Part shown: positions 55,571 to 64,000 of the stretch, piece after piece
Layout: every line of letters begins with the position of its first letter
How positions within the stretch are numbered: position 1 is the first letter of the stretch
Source: Lysinibacillus sp. G4S2
Lineage (GTDB): Bacteria; Bacillota; Bacilli; Bacillales_A; Planococcaceae
NCBI RefSeq assembly: GCF_030348505.1
Contig: NZ_JAUCFJ010000002.1
Span: forward strand, 2,360,001 to 2,424,000
Direction of reading: 5' to 3'
DNA length: 64,000 bases
The notes under the pieces: model-generated
Database searches by the model: none
What the model saw: the letters and a program-made list of their open reading frames with translations, nothing else
Told to the model about the DNA's origin: nothing
Made by a program: the position numbers and the translations under genes

Positions 55571-55848
55571 GGCTCATCACCAAAAGTTGTGGATGACATT
55601 TTTAAAATTATATGCACTGTATATTGGTTGATTGGAGTGGAGGCTGGGCGACTCCTAGGGGATTAGCGTCACAGATGAGACCCTGAGCGAGCAACGCGAG
55701 TGAAGCGCTCATCGGACGCCCCCAGGAAGCTCTGCTCTGCGCGAAAGCGAAGCGTCAGCGGCAAATGTTTTAGCTGTGCGAAAGCGAAGCGGCAGCAACA
55801 AAGCGCCCAGTCGGAACGGAAATCAACCACACGTTATGGTGATGAACC
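55571..55848. mobile_element. MITE-like element, GGCTC family, long copy
   Basis: Ends GGCTCATCACCAAAAG and inverted GGTTCATCACCATAA. Flanks TATAAAAA and AATAAAAA agree in 7 of 8. It contains two copies of the GCGAAAGCGAAGC module that is amplified in the element at 18059. Confidence 0.8.
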
Positions 55849-55927
55849 AATAAAAACCTCTTTTTTGCTACTGAGAAATTTAAGGGAAGTATCCATTTCA
55901 AAGAGATGAGCTGTACAGAGTCTTTGT

Positions 55928-56233
55928 TTAAATAGGTTTATTAATAATGTGTGTCCACACTAAAATTGCCACTGTACCAACACATATGAAAACGGCATAG
56001 ATAATACCGCTAATGTCACCCAAAAATTCTAGTCCAAAAGGTAAAAGAAAAGTAGCAATACCTACTATGTAAGAGAAAATCCCGGAGAGCTTAGCCAGTT
56101 TTTCTTTATCACCAATAAAACTGTCTTCTTGGTAACCTGCAATGAGCCACAGTTTCTTTTTAATATGAATTTGATAACCCATGAAAATAATAATGAAAGC
56201 AAGAACAATACAAATAATAAATCCACCAATCAC
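55928..56233 (-). CDS. DUF3784 membrane protein
   Basis: A 101-residue protein with three hydrophobic helices and the conserved polar stretch IKKKLWLIAGYQEDSFIGDK after helix 1, typical of DUF3784. Function unknown. Confidence 0.8.
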   Translation of the reverse strand: MIGGFIICIVLAFIIIFMGYQIHIKKKLWLIAGYQEDSFIGDKEKLAKLSGIFSYIVGIATFLLPFGLEFLGDISGIIYAVFICVGTVAILVWTHIINKPI

Positions 56234-56378
56234 TTAACATCACCTCATTTATTTTAGCTTTAATATATATACGAATGAAAATAATGGAGGTTTCGAAAAT
56301 CATTTCTGATCATTTCTGATTTTGATAACTGAACAGTAAAAAAACTGACAACTAATGTTATCAGTAAAAAGAATGATA

Positions 56379-56795
56379 TTACCTACCTTTATGTTTATCT
56401 TTAGACTTTTGAACTTTGATATTTCTAATATAACTTTTTCGTTCTTCTTTAAGTCGTTTGCAGGTAACTGATTTTTCTTTTTTCCTAAGCTCAAATTCAG
56501 CTTTAAGAGCTTCTTCAGCTTTAGAAGAAATACTAGGCTTCTTAAGTTCTTTAGCTACTTTTCTTTGAAGTCTTTTTGGGTTGATTTTTTTTACTTTATT
56601 TTGTTGGATAGGTATTCCACTATGTTTATCATTATTTTTGATAAAATCCAACAAATTCGTATTTACAAAATCAAAGACTTCTTGATCTTTAGGTTCTTTT
56701 CCAAAAATATACCGGTATGCTTTGTATTTGTTTTCGGAAATGTTTTCTATTAGCCCTATATAAAATTGTCCATCATAACAAATGGTTAGTTTCAT
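56379..56795 (-). CDS. yjdF: YjdF family protein
   Basis: A 138-residue protein. The N-terminal domain (MKLTICYDGQFYIGLIENIS, YRYIFGKEPKDQEVFDFVNT) and the long Lys-rich C-terminal helix match B. subtilis YjdF (DUF2992). In Bacillus this gene is preceded by the yjdF riboswitch that responds to azaaromatic compounds; a matching leader lies upstream here. Its biochemical role is unknown. Confidence 0.9.
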   Translation of the reverse strand: MKLTICYDGQFYIGLIENISENKYKAYRYIFGKEPKDQEVFDFVNTNLLDFIKNNDKHSGIPIQQNKVKKINPKRLQRKVAKELKKPSISSKAEEALKAEFELRKKEKSVTCKRLKEERKSYIRNIKVQKSKDKHKGR

Positions 56796-56796
56796 A

Positions 56797-56920
56797 GTAG
56801 GTCCCTCCTCATAAATTAAACTTGAATGATGGACATCCCGAGGAGGGGAAGGTTACTGACACCAAAATAATGATGCATCCGGACTACCAACCGAATCGTG
56901 TTTTTTCATCCAAGTATGTA
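56797..56920 (-). promoter_or_regulatory. Probable yjdF-motif riboswitch
   Basis: Minus-strand leader of YjdF with conserved-looking blocks GGTAGTCCGGATG, GTCAGTAACCTTCCCCTCCT and CGGGATGTCC, and a ribosome site GAGGAGGGA. CCCCTCCTCGGG can also pair with GAGGAGGG, which could hide the ribosome site. Recognition rests mainly on the gene context. Confidence 0.55.
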
Positions 56921-57038
56921 TTATAAACGATTTATTATTTTTTGTAAAAAATTTCCCTGTAAAAAGTCTTAATCATATCCAAAGTATAGGTAAGAAAAAA
57001 TGGTGAAGTTCAGATAACAATGAGAGAGAAGAAAAAAG

Positions 57039-57160
57039 GGTCACTCGAACCAAAGTGACCCTAAACCACAAACTAGGAGGCACAAAGCTAAGTTAGCTTT
57101 ACACTACTATTAATATGATTTGGTAGCTATGTTTGTATAGTGAAATGCCTGTGAATTAGA
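57039..57160. repeat. Repeated hairpin module, copy B
   Basis: AGGGTCACT/AGTGACCCT hairpin, then the palindrome AAAGCTAAGTTAGCTTT with the tail ACACTACTATTAATATGAT and TATAGTGAAATGCCTGTG. Homologous to 54508-54640. From 57160 to 57400 nothing else is seen. Confidence 0.65.
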
Positions 57161-57399
57161 TTAAAAAATTAAAGTTGAAAGGGACTACTTTAACTTTTTA
57201 GATTTTGTAATATTCCCATTTTACTTTTTCTACTTGCTCTCCCTATTTATTTAAGATGTAAACGTAGCAAGGTAAAATAAAGTGGCATTTGACAAAAAGA
57301 AACCTTATTCATATAACCAAACATCGCTATGCTAGAAGACCAAAGGCAAAAAAATAATTATCAAATCAAATGCTTTGGATTTCACGTTTTGACTATTTG

Positions 57400-57546
57400 T
57401 TATATTTCGTTCATCATTTTCCTCAATTGTTGTTCCTTTGTCTTATGCATTTCAGCTATCAATTGAGTTATACCCTTACCTAATAGCGTGACTCCGCAAA
57501 CTCCAATTCCTATTGATGTTGTTAAGAGATCACTGCCAAGGACCAA
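57400..57546 (-). pseudogene. Short gene fragment, unknown
   Basis: An open stretch of 48 codons reading SDLLTTSIGIGVCGVTLLGK then GITQLIAEMHKTKEQQLRKM with a hydrophobic start and charged helix end. It has a stop just upstream in frame and no ribosome site, so it is probably the C-terminal end of a lost small membrane protein. Confidence 0.4.
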
Positions 57547-57625
57547 GACCTTGTCTGTTTATATATTCATAGAGTTTCTGATATATTAGTATAATAGAAA
57601 AAATTACATGTGGAGGAAATTTAAA

Positions 57626-57746
57626 GGTTCATCACCAAAAGCTGTGGATGACATTTTTTAAATATATGTGCTGTATATTAGTTGCTCTTCGTTCCGGCTG
57701 ACGCGCTCAGTCGGTACGAAACAACCACACGTTATGGTGATGAGCC
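57626..57746. mobile_element. MITE-like element, GGCTC family, short copy
   Basis: Ends GGTTCATCACCAAAAG and inverted GGCTCATCACCATAACG; only 121 bp, with most of the interior deleted. Flanks do not clearly match. Confidence 0.7.
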
Positions 57747-57832
57747 ACTTTAGTGGATAATAGGTGTTAATGACATCAAGAGACACAAAAAAGTGATTTT
57801 GAAATTTTAATAGACGAAGGAGATGTTGAAAA

Positions 57833-59866
57833 TTGAAAGAGAATAGTAACATAACAAACAATGTTTATAATAATGAGAATGATAGATATCCTGAATTTGA
57901 GAAAAATGTAAAAAGCTATTTTGATGAAGCGATTAGTAATAAAAAATTATTTAAAACAAATGTTCAAGGTCTGTTTGATTTGTATTTAGATAATTTACCA
58001 GTAGAAGCTAGACAACATTATACTTGTAGCTCTTGTAGAAAGTTCATTGAGCGATTTGGTGGTCTTGTAACGATTGATGAAAATGGCATTATGGCATCAG
58101 CTATATGGAATGAGGATATAGCTCCTCCATTTTTTAAAGCTGCTGTTTTAGCAATGAAAGATGCGGTTTTAAACTCAAAAATTATTGGTGTATTTATTTC
58201 AAACTCACCGGTATTAGGGCAGCCTAGTACTGGGAAGTGGAATCATTTATCCGTTGTTGTTCCTGAAGAAATGGTGAACCATTCTAGATTACAAACTGCG
58301 GGGCAAGTGATGGCGGAAAAGCTAGAAGAATTCAAAATGCTAACAAATGCATTACTTGATTATACTTTCGAGACAGTTGAACAAGCAGTAGTTTTATTAC
58401 AATCAGAAGCATTATACCGTTCAGATAGAGTATTAGGGATAGCAGAATGGTTTAAAACATTGCATGAAAAACGAATTAGTATAGGAAACAATAATCAGAA
58501 AATAAATATTGTTTGGTTAGCTGTTGCGACAGCTCCTGCTGGATTCTGTCATGTAAGAAGTTCTATGATCGGTACATTATTAGATGACATAGCTTCAGGT
58601 ATGACAGTTGAATCGGTTACACGTCGTTTTGCCGAGAAGATGAATCCAGCGAATTACATGCGCTCACAAGCTGCTCCAACGCAAAATGCTATTGTAGAAG
58701 CAGAAAAAATTGTTGAACAATTAGGAATCGCCAATTCTTTACGAAGAAGATATGCCACGTTTGAAGAGATTCCATCATTTTTGTGGGAAAATCAATCTGA
58801 GCAAAAAGTTGTTGAACAAAAGAAAGGCATTTTTGCAAATATTATTCCTAAAGTAAAAACTGCATCTCCATTATCTCTTCCTAGCACAGTGATGACGTGG
58901 GAAAAATTCCAACGAACAATACTACCAACTGCAGAAAATATGGAAGTATTGATCGATAATCCTAGTCGTTTTATGGCATTAGTTACTGCGTCTGATGAAA
59001 CAGCACCAAATATTTTACAATGGAACAATACATTTAGTTGGTATTACCACGGAGGAATAGATGGCGAAATTAAACGGAGAGTAGAAAGTGCTGGCGGAAG
59101 ATATGAGAATAATGAAATACGGGCTTCATTAATATGGGAAGGTTATACCGACTTAGATCTACATTGCGTAACACCAAAAGGGGAACACATCTACTATGGA
59201 GATAAAAGTGATAAATTTGGTGGATTTTTAGATATTGATATGAATGGTGGCCATCATAGAAATCCATCCCCTGTAGAAAATATTAGATGGAGTGAAAATG
59301 CTCCAGGTGGTCATTATAGATTTTATGTTCATAATTATTGTGAAAGAGGAAATGGAAGCACGCCGTTCAAAGTTGAATTAGAAGTAAACGGGAAAACATA
59401 TTCATTTATCGGTGTAGCTGGTGGGGTAGGTTATGTAACGGATGTATTTGAATTTGATTATGTTAAAGGGAGTCAGCCGAATATCAGTAGTCAGTCATAC
59501 GCAAGTGATGATTCATGGAGAGTTCAAGTAAATAATTTTGTGAAGGTAAATGGGATTACAACTTCGCCAAATTTATGGGGTGAAGAGCCGTTCTCTCATT
59601 CCGGAAGTCATATTTTCTTTCTATTGGATGGCGTAAAGGACACTTCGGAAGGAAAAGGTAGAGGATTCTTTAATGAAACGCTTAAAGCTGACTTAAGACA
59701 AATTAGAAAAACGCTAGAAGCCTATACCGCTAGTACACCAATTGAAGGTGCCGATCATGCAACAGCTTGTGGTGTGGGATATTCGAAAGATCAAGAATGG
59801 AATCTTACGGTTAAAGTAACAGCAAATAATTCTACTAGAGTTATTAAGATTGATAGATGGGATTAA
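57833..59866 (+). CDS. Large protein with CxxC and YfaP/DUF2135-like region
   Basis: A 677-residue soluble protein. TTG start with GAAGGAG upstream. Residues 60-75 have a CSSC pair (C65, C68) in YTCSSCRKFIERFGGL; about 340-440 is a linker-rich section; about 445-560 reads RASLIWEGYTDLDLHCVTPK, GGFLDIDMN, and APGGHYRFYVHNYCERG, which resembles the YfaP/DUF2135 beta domain; the end has HIFFLLDGVKDTSEGKGRGF. No signal peptide or membrane helix. It may bind glycans or metal ions by the D-L-D-L-H motif, but this is uncertain. Confidence 0.75.
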   Translation: MKENSNITNNVYNNENDRYPEFEKNVKSYFDEAISNKKLFKTNVQGLFDLYLDNLPVEARQHYTCSSCRKFIERFGGLVTIDENGIMASAIWNEDIAPPFFKAAVLAMKDAVLNSKIIGVFISNSPVLGQPSTGKWNHLSVVVPEEMVNHSRLQTAGQVMAEKLEEFKMLTNALLDYTFETVEQAVVLLQSEALYRSDRVLGIAEWFKTLHEKRISIGNNNQKINIVWLAVATAPAGFCHVRSSMIGTLLDDIASGMTVESVTRRFAEKMNPANYMRSQAAPTQNAIVEAEKIVEQLGIANSLRRRYATFEEIPSFLWENQSEQKVVEQKKGIFANIIPKVKTASPLSLPSTVMTWEKFQRTILPTAENMEVLIDNPSRFMALVTASDETAPNILQWNNTFSWYYHGGIDGEIKRRVESAGGRYENNEIRASLIWEGYTDLDLHCVTPKGEHIYYGDKSDKFGGFLDIDMNGGHHRNPSPVENIRWSENAPGGHYRFYVHNYCERGNGSTPFKVELEVNGKTYSFIGVAGGVGYVTDVFEFDYVKGSQPNISSQSYASDDSWRVQVNNFVKVNGITTSPNLWGEEPFSHSGSHIFFLLDGVKDTSEGKGRGFFNETLKADLRQIRKTLEAYTASTPIEGADHATACGVGYSKDQEWNLTVKVTANNSTRVIKIDRWD

Positions 59867-59883
59867 AAGTGGGAAGTAAGTAA

Positions 59884-59926
59884 AAAAAAGCTCCTAGCCA
59901 AAAATTTTGACTGGGAGCTTTCTTTT
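59884..59926 (+). terminator. Intrinsic terminator
   Basis: AAAGCTCC and GGAGCTTT with a further partial pairing inward, then CTTTT. Immediately after the 677-residue gene. Confidence 0.8.
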
Positions 59927-60041
59927 GGATTTTCGTTGGCAAGTTCATCATTACAGATCATGCTTGTCCAACCGGTAACCTTCTTTCTAACACCGCGTAC
60001 GTAACCAAAAAACAAGACGCACTTTATAAGGAGAACTGTTT

Positions 60042-60218
60042 TTAATGTTTATTGCGATGAATTTGCTTCTGTAAAATTCTAAGTCCTACAAATAATATGA
60101 TTGCTCCAAAAAGTTTATAAAGAATATTCCTTGCAAAAAAGGTCTCACTTGTGATGCTCATCAACAAACTTCCAAAAAGAATAATAATAACACCGAGAAA
60201 GCCTATTAAATACCTCAT
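60042..60218 (-). CDS. Small membrane protein
   Basis: A 58-residue protein with two hydrophobic helices and a basic tail (LQKQIHRNKH). ATG at 60218 follows GGAGG; an in-frame start 24 bases earlier precedes the site. Function unknown. Confidence 0.65.
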   Translation of the reverse strand: MRYLIGFLGVIIILFGSLLMSITSETFFARNILYKLFGAIILFVGLRILQKQIHRNKH

Positions 60219-60265
60219 GAGCCAGCCTCCTAACTGAATCAAAAAGGATACATGTTAATGAATTG

Positions 60266-60775
60266 CTAATCTTTAGGGCAAGAAAGTTTGCTCCTTAAAG
60301 CTTCTTGTATGATTAATTGTGAAATCTCATGGTCATTGATGACATAAGATACTTCTTCGGGTTCAACCCAAATGCGTGAAATCGTTTCATGTTCTCGAAG
60401 AAAAGGGAGGCACTTTTGAATATCCATCCTATAAAACATTTGATATCCTATTAGGGGGTACTTACCATCAGCATTAAATAAAGGATTCTCTTCGTGACTG
60501 ACTTCAATTGCTCCAATATAATTGATAGGACCCTTTACATAACCTTCTTCAAATGCCTCTCTATGCAATGCATCTTCAGGTGTTTCTCCTTTCTCTATAT
60601 GACCTCCAGGTAAGTTAAAACCTCTACCACTTACATGGACCAGCAAAACATTCCCTTTAAAAAAACAAACGCCATGTACACTTGTTACTTTGCTGTAATT
60701 GTCTATTTTCTTTTGTGGGAGCCAAGTTAGTTTAACATGATGCCCGCTCCAGTTCGCATAAACTTGATTGTTCAT
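60266..60775 (-). CDS. NUDIX hydrolase
   Basis: A 169-residue protein with a Nudix box LPGGHIEKGETPEDALHREA then FEEGYV. The final part is slightly off consensus (E-E-G-Y instead of E-E-x-G), so metal binding is kept but the loop may differ. ATG follows AAAGGAAAG. Substrate unknown. Confidence 0.88.
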   Translation of the reverse strand: MNNQVYANWSGHHVKLTWLPQKKIDNYSKVTSVHGVCFFKGNVLLVHVSGRGFNLPGGHIEKGETPEDALHREAFEEGYVKGPINYIGAIEVSHEENPLFNADGKYPLIGYQMFYRMDIQKCLPFLREHETISRIWVEPEEVSYVINDHEISQLIIQEALRSKLSCPKD

Positions 60776-60867
60776 ATGCTTCTTTCCTTTGGGTTTATTT
60801 TGAAATTGTATCTTTAAAATAAAGTTTGATTAAAAATATCGTGTTAACCCTTATTCTATGGTAAATA

Positions 60868-60908
60868 AAAAGAATCCATTAAAGATAGATAAAAATGGAT
60901 TCTTATTC
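60868..60908 (-). terminator. Intrinsic terminator
   Basis: AAGAATCCATT pairs with AATGGATTCTT around 13 bases; on the minus strand it is followed by TTTTATTT. Serves the racemase gene. Confidence 0.75.
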
Positions 60909-61023
60909 AGCAAATTTATGTTTCAGTTTTATAAAAAAGTCTGTTCATTTTCTACAAGTGTTGCTCAACAATCACGGTATTAGTGAAAAAATAATGAAAA
61001 AAACTTTCATCTAATAGGAAAGA

Positions 61024-61710
61024 CTAAACTCTGTCCATTAATGATAAATATTTATGTACAACGGCTTGAGCGAGACAAGTTGATGAATCAACAAAGGAAA
61101 TTTCATTGGATTTTTTAGCTGTAACAACATTTAAATCTGTACATGCAATGATAGCGGTATCAATCGTTTCAGCTAATTCTGAATAGAATTCATCCCATAA
61201 TTGAAGGGATTCATTGATTTGCCCTTGTTTTATCTTTGCTATTATTTGATTTATGCAAGTTTGCCAACGATCTTGATGTAAAAAATCATAGCCTTCTCTA
61301 ACTAAAGCATCTTGAAATATTCCAGACTGAACCGTTGGATTGGTGGCTAAAAGAGCTACCTTTTTTGAGTTTTTTGGTATTTCCTTTATTGTTTCATCAA
61401 TCATGTTTAATAGGGGAACTGAAACTGATTTTTTAATTTGGTTAAAATAGATATGTGCCGTATTACATGGGACGGCAATAAAATCAACACCTGTTTTTTC
61501 AAGTCTGCGAGCACCATTAATAATTGCCATTTCCATGTCCATATGGTTGAGAGGTTTATCAATATAGAAAGGCGTTGGACATGAATAAATCATCATGTGA
61601 GGGAAATCAATGTCATTTATTGCCCCATATAATTTTTGGCACTGGTCTACAACTTTATCTACAAATGGCCCAGTAGATTTTGGACCCATTCCTGCTAAAA
61701 TTCCAATCAT
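61024..61710 (-). CDS. Aspartate/glutamate racemase family protein
   Basis: A 228-residue PLP-independent racemase. The two catalytic cysteines are in VPCNTAH and IACTDLN, and the opening IGILAGMGPKSTG is typical of aspartate racemases. May make D-Asp or D-Glu; the substrate cannot be fixed. The 319-bp gap upstream (61711-62029) holds only A+T-rich promoter-like sequence. Confidence 0.9.
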   Translation of the reverse strand: MIGILAGMGPKSTGPFVDKVVDQCQKLYGAINDIDFPHMMIYSCPTPFYIDKPLNHMDMEMAIINGARRLEKTGVDFIAVPCNTAHIYFNQIKKSVSVPLLNMIDETIKEIPKNSKKVALLATNPTVQSGIFQDALVREGYDFLHQDRWQTCINQIIAKIKQGQINESLQLWDEFYSELAETIDTAIIACTDLNVVTAKKSNEISFVDSSTCLAQAVVHKYLSLMDRV

Positions 61711-62029
61711 AATTTTACCCCCTAAAATAATGTCACCATCTTTTCTATAAGTTTAACATAAGTTCCAATTCCCTTATAGAGAGTTATTCCACGATCCAAA
61801 GGGGCAAAACGTCGCAACTTTATTCAAAACATCGCGTATTTTTAGAAACACCATGACTTTATTTAAAACATTATATTTCCATTTTAGTTAATCGTATGGT
61901 GTATGTATAGATAAATTGCACCCAATCAATTTGGATGTAGAAATATTTCTAGATTGCCAAAATATCGCAAAAAAGATCAAAAATCATTAATTTTTATTCG
62001 GTATGATTATTAATGAAGGGGGAGGTGAA

Positions 62030-62911
62030 ATGCAGTTGAAATATGAATGGGTTATTCAAAAAACAATAGAATGGATTGAATCTCATTTACATGAGCAAAT
62101 ATCCGCTGATGACATTGACGAGGTTACAGGATTTTCAAAGTATCATTTTCACAGGATTTTTCAATCTTCTGTTGGTATGTCTGTCTCAGAATATATTCGA
62201 ATGAGGAGACTTGCAAATGCGGCAAGTACACTTCTACATACTGAGGAAAGAATTATTGATATCGCATTCTATTATCAATTTGAGTCACAAGAAACCTTTA
62301 CACGTGCATTCAAAAAATTGTACTGTTTGCCACCAGGGCAATACAGAAAAGTAATGAAAACTATGAGAAGAAATAAGGAGGAATTAATAATGGAAGAGAA
62401 AATTAAAGGCTGGTTTATTAGTGGTAGTCATCCTTATAATTACGAAATAGGAATAGATCAGAAAAATGTACATCAAGGAAAAGCATCGGGATATTTAAAA
62501 TCAAAAACTGTTCACGCTCCAGATGAATTTGCAACAATGATGCAACAATTCAAGGCTGATGAATTTAGAGGTATGAGAATTAAACTCTCTGGGTTTATAA
62601 AAACTAATAATGTAAAACAATTCACAGGACTATGGATGCGAGTTGATAGTGCATCAGAGGATATGCTGCAATTCGATAATATGAGTGATAGGCCAATCTT
62701 AGGTACAAATAGTTGGAATCAATATTCTATCGTTCTTGATGTACCAGCAAACAGTGCAATAATATCGTTCGGTATTTTACTAACAGGAAAAGGGGAAGTT
62801 TGGCTGGATGGACTTAGTATTGAAGTAGTTGATAACGATACCCCTACAACCCATATTACTTTTGAGAACCATCTTTTAGAAGGTCCGACAAATTTATCTT
62901 TTGAAGAATAA
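62030..62911 (+). CDS. AraC-family transcriptional regulator
   Basis: A 293-residue protein. The two HTH motifs are at the N-terminus (ISADDIDEVTGFSKYHFHRI, RIIDIAFYYQFESQETFTRA), followed by LPPGQYRK. The C-terminal half (about 125-290) is a beta-rich domain (GMRIKLSGFIKTNNVKQFTG, KGEVWLDGLSIEVVD) like a carbohydrate-binding jelly roll, an unusual partner. ATG at 62030 follows GGGAGGTGA. Confidence 0.9.
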   Translation: MQLKYEWVIQKTIEWIESHLHEQISADDIDEVTGFSKYHFHRIFQSSVGMSVSEYIRMRRLANAASTLLHTEERIIDIAFYYQFESQETFTRAFKKLYCLPPGQYRKVMKTMRRNKEELIMEEKIKGWFISGSHPYNYEIGIDQKNVHQGKASGYLKSKTVHAPDEFATMMQQFKADEFRGMRIKLSGFIKTNNVKQFTGLWMRVDSASEDMLQFDNMSDRPILGTNSWNQYSIVLDVPANSAIISFGILLTGKGEVWLDGLSIEVVDNDTPTTHITFENHLLEGPTNLSFEE

Positions 62912-62933
62912 AATTTTGAGCATCATTCTTGTT

Positions 62934-62981
62934 AACCTAAAAACAATCAATGAGTCTTGCTATTGATTGTTTTATGGTTAA
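62934..62981 (+). terminator. Intrinsic terminator
   Basis: AAAACAATCAAT pairs with ATTGATTGTTTT, with outer TAACC/GGTTA. After the AraC gene. Confidence 0.8.
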
Positions 62982-63118
62982 TCGGAATACGCATGAAAAA
63001 TACAAAATGAGTCACATCTAACTAGGTGTGGCTTTTTCTTTTGCATTTAATAGCTAAGAGTGGATGCAACGGAGAGATTCAATTGTCATCAACTTTACAT
63101 AACTAAAGAGGTGGTACT

Positions 63119-63427
63119 ATGCAAATAACAGATGGTTCATGGACATTTGATACAGAAGTGATCGATGAGGTCGCAAAAAAAATAAAAAGAGATGAGCAGG
63201 AGCGAGAAATGTTAAATGCTTTTGCTCGCTATGTTTATCGTCGCTACAAACAGATTAGAAATACGGTAAACCCTCGGAAGTGTAAATATATGTTGGTCGA
63301 TCAAGTACGTGAACAATTAAAATCACCAGCAAAATTACAAAAAGTTAGTAAATTATTCAATATGACAGATGAAGAAGTGCAGTACATTGTAGAGTTTGTG
63401 AAAAAGTATTTGAAGTATGTAAAATAA
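63119..63427 (+). CDS. Hypothetical protein
   Basis: A 102-residue, strongly basic, helical protein (RDEQEREMLNAFARYVYRRY, EEVQYIVEFVKKYLKYVK). ATG follows AAAGAGGTGG. Family not recognised; no membrane helix. Confidence 0.65.
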   Translation: MQITDGSWTFDTEVIDEVAKKIKRDEQEREMLNAFARYVYRRYKQIRNTVNPRKCKYMLVDQVREQLKSPAKLQKVSKLFNMTDEEVQYIVEFVKKYLKYVK

Positions 63428-63433
63428 ACAAAA

Positions 63434-63462
63434 AGCTCCCGGTCAAATTCAACCGGGAGTAC
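63434..63462. terminator. Intrinsic terminator
   Basis: GCTCCCGGT and ACCGGGAGT around 8 bases, A-run before and ACCATTTT after. Bidirectional between converging genes. Confidence 0.75.
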
Positions 63463-63503
63463 CATTTTAGATTTTCGAAGCCAATGCATCATCATTCTGG
63501 ATG

Positions 63504-64000
63504 TTAAACTTTTTGGCTCTGGCGGATTGTTTTATGAGTTTCTTCCTTAAATAACTTTAAAAAATTCATTGCGTGCTTTGCTAAATAGCGATCCTTTGGC
63601 CAAATAATGTTCGCTTTGGATTGGATATTACAATTAGCAAATTTAATGATTTTAATACCTTTAATTGAAAATTTATCGAGACTCGTTTTCGGTAAAATAG
63701 TTATACCCAATCCTTCACTTATTAAGGAAATAACCATCGCTATATCAATGCACTCACAAATAATATTAGGCTCAAAACCGTGACTTTTAAATTCATCGAT
63801 TATAATGCGAAACGTACTACAACTACGATGACGATAAAAAGAAAGAAACGGTAAATCTTTTAAGTCTTCCATTTGAATGGGGTTCGGTAAATTCCATTGT
63901 GCGGGTGTGGCAAGTACAAACTCCTTTAATTCTAGCCCGATCGAAGAGAAATTTTCATCTTCAATTGGTTGTTGCAGAATAGCTAAATCAATTTCTTTAC
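63504..64000 (-). CDS. LysR-family regulator, 5' part outside window
   Basis: Open from the window edge to the stop at 63504. Only the effector-binding domain is present: KEIDLAILQQPIEDENFSSI near the edge, then IICECIDIAMVISLISEGLG with the typical G-L-G-I-T-I-L-P motif. The DNA-binding HTH lies beyond 64000. Confidence 0.85.
   Translation of the reverse strand, partial: KEIDLAILQQPIEDENFSSIGLELKEFVLATPAQWNLPNPIQMEDLKDLPFLSFYRHRSCSTFRIIIDEFKSHGFEPNIICECIDIAMVISLISEGLGITILPKTSLDKFSIKGIKIIKFANCNIQSKANIIWPKDRYLAKHAMNFLKLFKEETHKTIRQSQKV

Noticed and set aside
56300-56494. 64-residue frame
   Set aside because: Overlaps the end of YjdF in another frame, without a start signal.

Overview
The window is low-GC Gram-positive DNA, most likely a Lysinibacillus-type member of the Bacillaceae/Planococcaceae. 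The reasons are A+T-rich codon use, strong AGGAGG ribosome sites with many TTG and GTG starts, a YjcZ-type sporulation protein, and typical Bacilli families (DUF4179 anti-sigma, DUF4166, YndJ, DUF5316, DUF6157, YjdF). The genus call is an inference. No rRNA or tRNA gene was seen.

Layout. 1-9 kb: a partial TPR gene, a decayed ABC-transporter relic, NUDIX and DUF1801 proteins, an alpha/beta-hydrolase/response-regulator/histidine-kinase operon, a LysR/MFS divergent pair whose third gene (AHSA1-like) is a pseudogene, and a lipoprotein. 9-18 kb: an ECF sigma/anti-sigma pair, a tubby-like protein, a large unknown protein, relics of two genes, and an SRPBCC-DoxX/DUF4166/YndJ-like operon. 18-20 kb: a chemotaxis receptor flanked by repeat elements.

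20.7-28.2 kb is a type I-C CRISPR-Cas locus: leader, a 6-repeat array, cas3, cas5, cas8c (with an internal cas11c start), cas7, a truncated cas4, and a one-spacer relic array. cas1 and cas2 are missing, so interference may survive while adaptation is probably lost. Between cas3 and cas5, on the minus strand, is a crRNA-like RNA candidate. It has an extended -10 promoter, a shortened repeat, a pseudo-spacer and an intrinsic terminator. Its seed matches a TTC-flanked site upstream of cas5, with mismatches at spacer positions 6 and 12. This looks like a CreR-type guide RNA that would direct Cascade to repress its own operon, and it is the most interesting object in the window.

28-46 kb is accessory DNA: an AAC(6')-like acetyltransferase, an isochorismatase-family pseudogene, tag, an orphan gp25-like baseplate gene, a metallopeptidase, an IS30-family element interrupting a histidine-phosphatase gene, an SDR, an APH-like kinase, csaA, a polysaccharide deacetylase, NUDIX and peptidase E. 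46-49 kb holds a stand-alone SF1 helicase. 49.5-53.6 kb is a divergent siderophore uptake locus (ATPase, two permeases, binding lipoprotein) around a Fur box. 53.7-64 kb has small membrane proteins, YjcZ, YjdF with a probable upstream riboswitch, a 677-residue protein with a YfaP/DUF2135-like region, another NUDIX, a racemase, an AraC regulator and a partial LysR gene.

The intergenic space holds several repeat families: MITE-like elements with GGCTC ends and 8-bp target duplications; larger composite elements with AGGTGTGTTGATTA ends and 9-bp duplications; and arrays of a 21-bp unit anchored on CGATAAA or GGATAGA at six loci.
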